A stretch of 64,000 bases of DNA. Origin: Bacteroidota bacterium (lineage in GTDB: Bacteria; Bacteroidota; Bacteroidia; Chitinophagales; Saprospiraceae). Both the position numbers and the translations under genes were made by a program. The notes under the pieces are model-generated. The model made no database searches. It was given only the letters and a program-made list of their open reading frames with translations, and was not told the DNA's origin. Shown here piece by piece: positions 57,616-64,000 of the stretch (the first letter of the stretch is position 1; each line of letters starts with the position of its first letter). The stretch spans positions 62,001 to 126,000 of the forward strand of contig JAIUPL010000001.1 in the NCBI GenBank assembly GCA_020160935.1, given 5' to 3'.

Positions 57616-59565
57616 TCAGCCTTTTTTCAAAACCAGTTGCATCTGCGTTTTTTCAATTACGAGTTCGAAAAACTGCCTTAAGGCGCCGTATTCCGATGGT
57701 TTGAAAGTGGTTTTGGAAATATTCATGCGCAGGTTGATCTGAATGACGCCCAGCGCATTTCTGGAACAGGAAAAACTCATTTTTCCGGCGTTGTCGGGCA
57801 GGTTGATCCGTGCCGGAGACGGCAATTCTTCGACCACATACCCTTCCGGCAAATTCACATCCAGCACATACTGGGCTTTAAACGGCATTACGAACTCCAC
57901 GGGCAATTGGCGTTCGAGCGACTTGAACGGATTTTCCAGGATAAAAAAATCGACCACCGGCTGGAGGTATATAAAATCATTGGCTACCTGGCTTGCACCG
58001 GAAATATTGCATGCAAACCGAATCGACAAGGGCTGGTCGAGGTCGTGCAGGCGGCTGAATTCGATAGAATCGAACACAATATCAGCGTGCTTTACGGCAA
58101 ACTTTTCTCGCAGCAATTCTTCTGTTTTTATCGTATCGAGTTCGGAGCGCCACTCGGCGGCAATATTGCCGGTCACCTGCATCTGGAAACTACCGCTGAG
58201 ATCGCCGTCCTCCCGAAGCGTCAGTTTGCCGTACCAGAAATGAGCCGATTCCGGCGCGGTGATATTAAGCCAAGCAGGTTGTTTGGGATCGAGCATCCAG
58301 CCGGAACCGTGGTAATGCAGCGATCGAAGGTGGTTGACAGGCAAATATGGATCTGTGGCATCGAGCACAAAAGACGTTGTGCTGTCTTTTTTAACGATGG
58401 CTACCAGGGAGTTGAATTGCGGAACAAATGGCTGGCCGCGATACATGGCGCCGTTGTCGCGGGTGCTGAGCAGCAAGGGATAAACTTTTACGCCGCATTT
58501 TCGCAACAGCGCCACGAGGGCGAGGTTGAGTTCGCTGCTGTTGCCCGTTTTTTTCAGAAAAGCGCTGTCGAGGGTCGATTCGGGCAAGACCTGATAAGAT
58601 CCGTCCCATTTCATATTGGAGGCGACGAATTTCAGGGCCTTTTCGGCTTTTTGAAGGGTTGAATCATCCGAAACGAGTTGCGGCGCAAAGGCAGTCCACA
58701 GGCGTTTGAAGTTGAGCGTATCGTTGTATTGTCCGCCAAACTCATCTATTTTTTCCAGATCGCGCGCAATCTGTTTCCAACTTGCCGAAATAGGATATCG
58801 AATGAAACTGGCAATATTGAAGGACCGCAACTGGAACTTGATGAAATTCCGATACTCATCGATGGAGGTAATGTACGGTTCCGAGTGCAGGGCTGGCACA
58901 TTTGCCATTGCCCAGCGCTTGGAGTAGAAGAGATAGTTGCCTTTCTGAATGTTTTCCACCGAGTCTTTCAAGGCAAACAGCCGGTTGGTATTGGCTATTA
59001 CTACAAACTGAAAATTATCGGATGAATACAGGTTCAGTTCGCTCCATCGGATTGGAATTTCTTCCTGAAAATACCATTCGTGCAGAGAAATAAAATCATC
59101 CGAACGCATCTTGTATCGGTATTCGATGATCGAACCTTTTTGCAGGTTCGGAACGAAAATTTTCTTTGCCAGCACATTGCGGGAAAGCCTTTCGGTAAAA
59201 ACATTGTCCGATTTCACTTTCCGGGTGCGGCCATCGGGCGTTGTGATTTGCACATCCAGGTCGCGCAATTCATCGGCCCCTTTTCGTTCGCGGTAAGGAA
59301 TAAACAGGTTGCTCTTCTCAAAAGCATTTTCGTTGAATACTTTGATGCGCCGGTATCGGTTGAATACGACCTTCCCGTAGGGGTCGACATTGATGTTTCC
59401 ATTATCCTGCAATACAACAGCGGAGGCTGTACTATCCAGCGGATAAACAGTCATTTGCAGGTCGTCGTCCGGGATGTCACCCCAATCGTACACAGACTTT
59501 TGCGAAAAAGCCAGGATTGAAGAGCCAAGAAAAAAGAGGGATAGGAGCGTGTTTTTATAAGGCAT
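57616..59565 (-). CDS. DUF3857/transglutaminase-like protein (paralogue C)
   Basis: A 649-residue exported protein, closely similar to paralogue B over its whole length (same YPLDSTASAVVLQ, DELRDLDVQITTPDG and LLSTRDNGAMY segments). In the transglutaminase-like domain the Cys is replaced by Ser (KKTGNSSELNLALVAL) and the His position reads QFNSLVAIV, with the Asp kept (VLDATDP). A peptidase/transglutaminase activity is thus unlikely; it may act as a binding or scaffold protein. Its own promoter box lies 29 bp upstream. Confidence 0.88.
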   Translation of the reverse strand: MPYKNTLLSLFFLGSSILAFSQKSVYDWGDIPDDDLQMTVYPLDSTASAVVLQDNGNINVDPYGKVVFNRYRRIKVFNENAFEKSNLFIPYRERKGADELRDLDVQITTPDGRTRKVKSDNVFTERLSRNVLAKKIFVPNLQKGSIIEYRYKMRSDDFISLHEWYFQEEIPIRWSELNLYSSDNFQFVVIANTNRLFALKDSVENIQKGNYLFYSKRWAMANVPALHSEPYITSIDEYRNFIKFQLRSFNIASFIRYPISASWKQIARDLEKIDEFGGQYNDTLNFKRLWTAFAPQLVSDDSTLQKAEKALKFVASNMKWDGSYQVLPESTLDSAFLKKTGNSSELNLALVALLRKCGVKVYPLLLSTRDNGAMYRGQPFVPQFNSLVAIVKKDSTTSFVLDATDPYLPVNHLRSLHYHGSGWMLDPKQPAWLNITAPESAHFWYGKLTLREDGDLSGSFQMQVTGNIAAEWRSELDTIKTEELLREKFAVKHADIVFDSIEFSRLHDLDQPLSIRFACNISGASQVANDFIYLQPVVDFFILENPFKSLERQLPVEFVMPFKAQYVLDVNLPEGYVVEELPSPARINLPDNAGKMSFSCSRNALGVIQINLRMNISKTTFKPSEYGALRQFFELVIEKTQMQLVLKKG

Positions 59566-59572
59566 GGTTAGA

Positions 59573-59601
59573 GGCTGTGAAAAATAACACAGCCAAAAAT
59601 A
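59573..59601 (-). promoter_or_regulatory. Promoter -7 box and small inverted repeat upstream of paralogue C
   Basis: Minus-strand TATTTTTG (59594-59601) matches TAnnTTTG. Directly downstream GGCTGTG/CACAGCC (59573-59594) forms a 7-bp inverted repeat with an 8-nt AT-rich centre, in operator position near the transcription start. Confidence 0.5.
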
Positions 59602-59642
59602 AATGCCCTGCTGAATTGAAGCGAATATTTAACACGCTTGTG

Positions 59643-60755
59643 TCAGTCGTTTATCCATAAATCATCGACCGGCAGGCTCAGAGCCGGAACGCCGTCGTTC
59701 ATCACACGTTCCTGTTGTGTAATGCCCTCCTGGTGAATCGCTTCCAGAAACAGGTTGATAAAATCGTTGCTCAGTTCGTTTTTTTCGGCACGACGTCGGC
59801 AGGCTTCCACCAGTGCACGCCAGCGCTCGGGCTGGAAAATGGCGATATTTTTATCTTTTTTGACGTAGCCAATCTCGCGCACCATTTGCATACGCTGCGC
59901 AATGAGGTGTATGATTTCCTCGTCGACTTCGTCGATTTGCTGGCGGTAGTTCTCTATCGTTTGCAGGTAATCAGGGTCTTGCGAGGTCATCTGGCGACGT
60001 ATGAGGCCGGCGGTCATCTGGCCAAATTGTTCCGGGGTGATTTGCTGGGAAGCATCGCTCCAGGCGCTGTCGGGCGTCGGATGCACTTCCACCATCAGGC
60101 CGTCGAAGTTGAGATCGTAGGCTTTCTGGGCTGTTTCGGCCAGAATATCGCGGCGTCCGCAAATGTGTGAAATATCGCAGATCACTTCCAGCCCCGGGAA
60201 TTCTTCTATCAGGTCGATGGCCATTTGCCAGCGTGGCACATTGCGGTATTTGGAATCTCCATATGTGGAAAATCCGCGGTGGATGGCCGCAATGCGGCGC
60301 AGCCCGGCTTTATAGAGCCGTTCAATTGCGCCTACCCAGAGTTTGTAGTCGGGATTGACCGGATTTTTGACGATTACCGGGATGTCGGTGCCCGCCATGG
60401 CATCGGCAATTTCCTGCACGGAAAATGGATTGACGGTGGTGCGCGCGCCAATCCAGAATACATCGACGCCGTATTTCAGGCATTCGTACACGTGCTGGCC
60501 CGTGGCGACTTCGGTGGTCGTTTTCATACCAGTTTCTTCCTTTACGCGACGCAGCCAGGCGAGGCCGGGCACACCAATGCCTTCAAAAGCGCCAGGGCGC
60601 GTGCGGGGTTTCCAGATACCGGCGCGAAACAGATCAGGCTGGAATGATTTCAGTCCGTGGGCTGCTGCCAGTACCTGTTCTTCGGTTTCGGCCGAACAGG
60701 GACCGGCAATGAGTACCGGCCGTTTTTGGGTGTTGAAAACAGGTTGAAATTGCAT
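59643..60755 (-). CDS. Bifunctional 3-deoxy-7-phosphoheptulonate synthase / chorismate mutase
   Basis: A 370-residue fusion common in Bacteroidota. The N-terminal DAHP synthase domain (about 1-255) has IAGPCSAETEEQVLAAA, FRAGIWKPRTRPGAFEG, WIGARTTVNPFSVQEIA, PVIVKNPVNPDYKLWVGAIE and MVEVHPTPDSAWSDASQQ. The C-terminal chorismate mutase domain of the AroQ type (about 262-350) has YRQQIDEVDEEIIHLIAQRM and KNIAIFQPERWRALVE. It starts the shikimate pathway and branches to Phe/Tyr. It follows trpA after 96 bp on the same strand, so it may belong to the trp transcript. Confidence 0.94.
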   Translation of the reverse strand: MQFQPVFNTQKRPVLIAGPCSAETEEQVLAAAHGLKSFQPDLFRAGIWKPRTRPGAFEGIGVPGLAWLRRVKEETGMKTTTEVATGQHVYECLKYGVDVFWIGARTTVNPFSVQEIADAMAGTDIPVIVKNPVNPDYKLWVGAIERLYKAGLRRIAAIHRGFSTYGDSKYRNVPRWQMAIDLIEEFPGLEVICDISHICGRRDILAETAQKAYDLNFDGLMVEVHPTPDSAWSDASQQITPEQFGQMTAGLIRRQMTSQDPDYLQTIENYRQQIDEVDEEIIHLIAQRMQMVREIGYVKKDKNIAIFQPERWRALVEACRRRAEKNELSNDFINLFLEAIHQEGITQQERVMNDGVPALSLPVDDLWIND

Positions 60756-60851
60756 GGTGGTCAGGACGTTTGGCTGGTTGTCGGGAAAAATGCGAATGTA
60801 AAACAGATAGCGGAGAAATGGGTTTAAAGGTCGTTTAGCGTCGGCAGCGCT

Positions 60852-61598
60852 TCAAGCACTACCGACGCTTGAAAGATACGTTTCCAGTCCGCCGGCTTCC
60901 TGTGCCCGTATCAGTGCCGAGCCGATGATGGCCACATCGGCAGCAGCGTATACCATTTGCACCTGTTCGGGTGTGGATATGCCGAAACCGATGCCGACAC
61001 GCGCTTCCGGAGCCGTTTGTTTGATCTGCCCGATCACTTTTTGCAAGCGCGGGTGCAGGCTGAAAGTGCTGCCGGTAATTTTGAAATCGGACATCAGGTA
61101 GTAAAAATCGAAACCAGCCGCCAACAGTTTTTCCAGCCGGGCGTCCGTTGCATTGGCGGCCAGCACAGGCACAAGTTTGATATTAGCATGTCGGGTGATG
61201 GCCAGCGCTTGCGCATCATCGACCGGCAAATCCGGGATGATCAGATGCCGGATATTCAGGCGTTCCATGGCTTCCGCAAAGCGCCGGGGGCCAAAGGCAT
61301 ATACCCGATTGACGTACGACATGACCATGATTTCCTGATCGGGGAAGCGCTGCCGAATGGTTTGCAAGGCTTCCAGGCAGTCCTGCATGCTGACGCGCTG
61401 CTGCTCCACAGCCTCGCGGCAGGCCGCCGTGATGACCGGCCCATCGGCAGTAGGGTGCGAAAACGGAATTTGCAATTCCAGGATTTCAACGCCGCCTTCC
61501 ACATATTTTTCGGCTGTTCGGATGCTTTCCTGCAGCGTGGGATATCCGAGTACGAGGTGTCCCATCAGGGCCCCGGCCCCTTTTTTGGTGTGTGTCAT
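60852..61598 (-). CDS. trpA: Tryptophan synthase alpha subunit
   Basis: A 248-residue TIM-barrel protein that splits indole-3-glycerol phosphate to indole for TrpB. The catalytic Glu and Asp are in LELQIPFSHPTADGP (E and the D of ADGP; spacing of 11 as in Salmonella E49/D60); the middle Asp of the usual PFSDP is His. The phosphate-binding part includes GIGFGISTPEQ and IIGSALIRAQ. Loop 6 reads SDFKITGSTFSL instead of the usual GVTG form, so this is a divergent TrpA. The start at 61598 lies 7 bp after the trpB stop; a longer frame overlaps trpB. Confidence 0.93.
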   Translation of the reverse strand: MTHTKKGAGALMGHLVLGYPTLQESIRTAEKYVEGGVEILELQIPFSHPTADGPVITAACREAVEQQRVSMQDCLEALQTIRQRFPDQEIMVMSYVNRVYAFGPRRFAEAMERLNIRHLIIPDLPVDDAQALAITRHANIKLVPVLAANATDARLEKLLAAGFDFYYLMSDFKITGSTFSLHPRLQKVIGQIKQTAPEARVGIGFGISTPEQVQMVYAAADVAIIGSALIRAQEAGGLETYLSSVGSA

Positions 61599-61605
61599 GG
61601 TGCGT

Positions 61606-62850
61606 TTATTTGAGCAAATGTTGTGCGTAGGCCACCAGGCTTTCTTCCTGGAAATGCCGCATGGTGATAAACAGGTCTTTTTCGCCCCTCCCGGAAGCAT
61701 TGATCACGACCACCTGATCTTTGGGCAGCGTGGCCGCCAGTTCGAAGGCATGGGCAAAAGCGTGTGCTGATTCGAGGGCTGGTATCAGACCTTCTACCCG
61801 CGCCAGGCGCTGCACGGCAGCCAGGGCTGCTTCGTCGGAGGCCGTTTCAAATTGAACGCGGCCCTCATCGGCCAGATATGCCAGAATCGGGCTCACCCCG
61901 CAGTAGTCGAGCCCGGCTGAAACGGAGTGGGTGGAGGCAATATTACCGTCGCCATCCTGGAGGAAATAGGAATGGTACCCTTCAAAAATGCCGAGTTGAC
62001 CGTGCAGTACCTTGGCAGCGTGTTCGCCCGGGCGGGTGCCCCGGCCACCGGCTTCTACCCCGATGAGGCGCACGTCTTCGTCGTCGAGAAAGTCGTAAAA
62101 CATGCCCATCGCATTGGACCCGCCGCCTACACAAGCCACACAGTAGTCGGGCAGGCGCCCGGCGGCTTCGAGACACTGGCTGCGAATTTCCTCGCCTACT
62201 ACTTTTTGGAAAAAAGTATTCATGGCCGGGTACGGATGCGGCCCAACGGCCGACCCCAGCAGGTAATAACTTTCCGGATGCTCTACCCAGTCCTTGAAGG
62301 CAGCTATAACCGCGTCGTTGAGCGTTTGAGTGCCGTCTTCCACAGCGACCACTTTGGCGCCGAGTAATTCCATCCAGTACACATTCGGGCGCTGCCGCTC
62401 ATAGTCTTTTTTACCCATGTACACCGTGCAGTCGAGCCCGAAGCGTGCGCACACGGCTGCCGTTGCGTAGCCGTGCTGGCCTGCGCCGGTTTCGGCAATG
62501 ATACGGCGTTTGCCCAGCCGCTGCGCCAGCAAAATCTGGCCGATGCAATGGGTGATCTTGTGCGCACCGGTATGGTTGAGGCCTTCGTTTTTCAAAAACA
62601 AACGCGCGCCGCCAATTTCTTCTGTCAGGCGTGGCAAAGGTGTAAATGCCGTTGGCCGGCCGGAGAAAGTATGCAGGGTATCGTGAAACTGATCCAGAAA
62701 AGACGGATCGGTTTTAGCCTCGTCGAACGCCGCTGCAATTTCCTGCAAACCGGGCAGCAACACCTCCGGCACAAAACAGCCGCCATAAGCGCCGAAATAG
62801 CCTTCAGATTGAAAAATGAGATCTTTATAGGCAGTTTGTGTGGGTGTCAT
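61606..62850 (-). CDS. trpB: Tryptophan synthase beta subunit
   Basis: A 414-residue PLP enzyme that condenses indole and serine. The PLP lysine is K98 in LNHTGAHKITH, the catalytic Glu is at about 120 in AETGAGQHGYATAA, and the phosphate cradle is in VACVGGGSNAMGMF. GSAVGPHPYPAMNTFFQKVVG is characteristic of the family. After the lysine most TrpB proteins have INN; here it is ITH. First gene of the trpB-trpA-aroG/CM cluster, behind a promoter/operator at 62888-62913. Other trp genes are not in the window. Confidence 0.95.
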   Translation of the reverse strand: MTPTQTAYKDLIFQSEGYFGAYGGCFVPEVLLPGLQEIAAAFDEAKTDPSFLDQFHDTLHTFSGRPTAFTPLPRLTEEIGGARLFLKNEGLNHTGAHKITHCIGQILLAQRLGKRRIIAETGAGQHGYATAAVCARFGLDCTVYMGKKDYERQRPNVYWMELLGAKVVAVEDGTQTLNDAVIAAFKDWVEHPESYYLLGSAVGPHPYPAMNTFFQKVVGEEIRSQCLEAAGRLPDYCVACVGGGSNAMGMFYDFLDDEDVRLIGVEAGGRGTRPGEHAAKVLHGQLGIFEGYHSYFLQDGDGNIASTHSVSAGLDYCGVSPILAYLADEGRVQFETASDEAALAAVQRLARVEGLIPALESAHAFAHAFELAATLPKDQVVVINASGRGEKDLFITMRHFQEESLVAYAQHLLK

Positions 62851-62887
62851 GGCTGCAAGGCAGATGGATTTTAATTGTTTGTATTAA

Positions 62888-62907
62888 TGTATCAGTACAA
62901 TGATACA
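62888..62907. promoter_or_regulatory. Inverted-repeat operator candidate of the trpBA cluster
   Basis: TGTATCA and TGATACA (7-bp arms) around a 6-bp centre GTACAA. It overlaps the end of the minus-strand TACCTTTG box and lies 38 bp upstream of the trpB start, so a bound protein would block transcription. A second palindrome, CACTTGCAAGTG, lies at 62929-62940 near the -33 position. The binding protein is unknown. Confidence 0.6.
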
Positions 62908-62913
62908 AAGGTA
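62906..62913 (-). promoter_or_regulatory. Promoter -7 box (TACCTTTG) of trpB
   Basis: Minus-strand TACCTTTG matches TAnnTTTG; a TTG 21 bp further upstream, inside CACTTGCAAGTG, could be the -33 element. Confidence 0.65.
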
Positions 62914-63027
62914 AGTACGTTTCTCCCACACTTGCAAGTGGGGCAGCAAAAAAGCAGGAAAATTTCCGTTGGTTGACAAGGCGGGCCCATTGGTTGAATA
63001 TTCATAGAGTGAAAAAAAAACGCAGGA

Positions 63028-63035
63028 TAGTTTTG
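63028..63035 (+). promoter_or_regulatory. Promoter -7 box (TAGTTTTG) of the Kelch-like gene
   Basis: TAGTTTTG matches TAnnTTTG, 19 bp before the ATG at 63055. Confidence 0.5.
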
Positions 63036-63054
63036 GTGCATAAAATCCTGACTT

Positions 63055-64000
63055 ATGAAGTATTACTGCTTTTTTCTGCTTGTTGTAACCCAATTGTTCA
63101 TCGCTGTTTCTTTAAATGGGCAGTCGCTTGGCAATCCCTCTGAATTACCCTTCGAAATGGAACTGGAAGACGTCACCCAGGATGAGTTGCCGGGCTTGCA
63201 TTCCTGTGCATTCGGGCGCTGGGGCGACTGGTGGATTGCCATTGGTGGGCGTATCGGCGGCCTGCATGGTTTTTTTGCCGTTACGGGTTTTCCGGAAGAC
63301 GAGGCCAACATAAAAATCCGCTTGCTGAACCCCGAAACGGGCGCTGAACTTACCTACGAAGTGGAAAACCTCAGCGGCATTTTCATCGATCCGCTCAAGG
63401 CGACTAACCCGCAGTACGTGCAAGACAGTTCGCATCTGTATATCGTGGGCGGCTATGGAAAGGATGTGTTGCAAAATAAATTTGTCACATTCAGCACGCT
63501 GACCTCTGTTGATCTGCCTTTGCTGGTGGCTAAAATGACGGCCGGGCAAGATCCTTCAGCGGCATTTCATCAAATGGAATCAGAACATTTCCAGGTGTGC
63601 GGCGCTGAAATGGAAAAACTGGGCGACTGGTTTTATCTGGTTGGAGGGCATAATTTTTCGGGCTTGTATTCCGACAATGGCGTACCGACTTTCACACAAG
63701 AATACACCAATGAAATCCGAAAATTTAAAATAACCCTCACACCCAATAATACGCCACAGGTAAGCAATTACAGCGCTTTTGAAAACACCCAGCAATTGCA
63801 TCGCCGCGATTTTTCGATGGCGCCCCTTGTTCGTCCCGATGGCTCCGAAGCCTTGGCGGTGTATGGCGGGGTGTTTCAGTACACCCAAAACCTGCCGTTT
63901 TACAACCCGATCTATATCAGCGAATCGCAGATTTTTACACTGGATGCTTCCTTTCAACAGCAATTCTCACAGTACACTTGTCCGGTGGTGCCCATGTACA
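63055..64000 (+). CDS. Secreted Kelch-like protein (partial, open at the right edge)
   Basis: The frame is open from ATG 63055 to the end of the window (315 complete codons). It encodes a signal peptide (MKYYCFFLLVVTQLFIAVSL, cleaved near NGQS) and Kelch-type blades: DWWIAIGGRIGGLHGF, SHLYIVGGYGKDVL, DWFYLVGGHNFSGLYSD and EALAVYGGVFQYTQN. A beta-propeller on the cell surface or in the periplasm is likely. The C-terminal part, where a T9SS sorting domain might lie, is outside the window. Confidence 0.85.
   Translation, partial: MKYYCFFLLVVTQLFIAVSLNGQSLGNPSELPFEMELEDVTQDELPGLHSCAFGRWGDWWIAIGGRIGGLHGFFAVTGFPEDEANIKIRLLNPETGAELTYEVENLSGIFIDPLKATNPQYVQDSSHLYIVGGYGKDVLQNKFVTFSTLTSVDLPLLVAKMTAGQDPSAAFHQMESEHFQVCGAEMEKLGDWFYLVGGHNFSGLYSDNGVPTFTQEYTNEIRKFKITLTPNNTPQVSNYSAFENTQQLHRRDFSMAPLVRPDGSEALAVYGGVFQYTQNLPFYNPIYISESQIFTLDASFQQQFSQYTCPVVPMY

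Noticed and set aside
62850-63055. Trp attenuator or T-box leader upstream of trpB
   Set aside because: The leader is short, and I found no small frame with Trp codons, no T-box sequence and no terminator/antiterminator pair; a palindromic operator fits better.

Overview
This window looks like a chromosomal segment of a member of the Bacteroidota, probably from the Saprospiria/Lewinella/Haliscomenobacter part of the phylum. Several things point there. Promoter boxes of the TAnnTTTG type recur upstream of genes on both strands, and Shine-Dalgarno sequences are generally absent. There are type IX secretion (T9SS) C-terminal sorting domains, SprB repeats, a GldB-like gliding lipoprotein, a BatD protein, CotH, DUF3857 proteins and a fused DAHP synthase/chorismate mutase. 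Genus and species cannot be read from the sequence with confidence.

Layout. 1-1.9 kb: a YtrA-like GntR/ABC operon on the minus strand with a palindromic operator. 1.9-7.3 kb: a radical SAM protein, homoserine kinase (thrB), a conserved unknown, a YqeY protein and LptB. 7.3-10.4 kb: an acyltransferase, a lipoprotein and a POT peptide transporter. 10.6-19.5 kb: two large T9SS cargo proteins, one with nine SprB repeats, flanking a periplasmic parvulin-type foldase. 19.7-23.2 kb: a YceI lipoprotein, another lipoprotein, tsaB and two tandem ArsR-type regulators. 23.5-30 kb: an outer-membrane barrel, gldB, batD, an AlkC/AlkD-like HEAT protein and CotH. 30-32.3 kb: an AT-richer accessory islet with an AbiE-type toxin-antitoxin pair. 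32.4-42.2 kb: a BNR protein, tRNA-Phe, an MtfA-like protein with a broken zinc motif, RNase H, a beta-barrel protein, TPR and WG-repeat proteins and a thiolase. 42.4-51.3 kb: a small membrane protein, clpP, clpX, a methyltransferase, DUF2207/LemA, an E2 acyltransferase and trhO. 51.5-59.6 kb: a TMTC-like membrane protein and three tandem DUF3857/transglutaminase-like paralogues. 59.6-62.9 kb: trpB-trpA-aroG/chorismate mutase behind a palindrome that overlaps the promoter. The window ends inside a secreted Kelch-like gene that is still open at 64000.

The least ordinary feature is a set of at least twelve long intergenic inverted repeats. Eight (6.4, 35.5, 39.7, 40.9, 43.8, 45.3, 48.8 and 51.3 kb) share one architecture: outer arms of degenerate 7-9 nt words around an inner inverted core and a short loop. 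Seven of these carry the core motif GTAGAGT(A/G)(C/T)(A/G)CC or a close relative; the one at 48.8 kb has a different core. Read inward, the outer words contain TGA/TAA/TAG, and several flanking genes take their stop codon from the repeat. Arm pairing is well kept (81 bp perfect at 40842-41014) although the loops have diverged. Related long inverted repeats built of other words lie at 13.6, 23.4, 37.5 and 53.5 kb. I know no established name for this family, and I cannot say from sequence alone whether it is a mobile element, a terminator system or something else.

Coordinates were derived by hand from the sequence. Start codons were moved inward from the longest open frame wherever a signal peptide, a family N-terminus or a promoter box argued for it.
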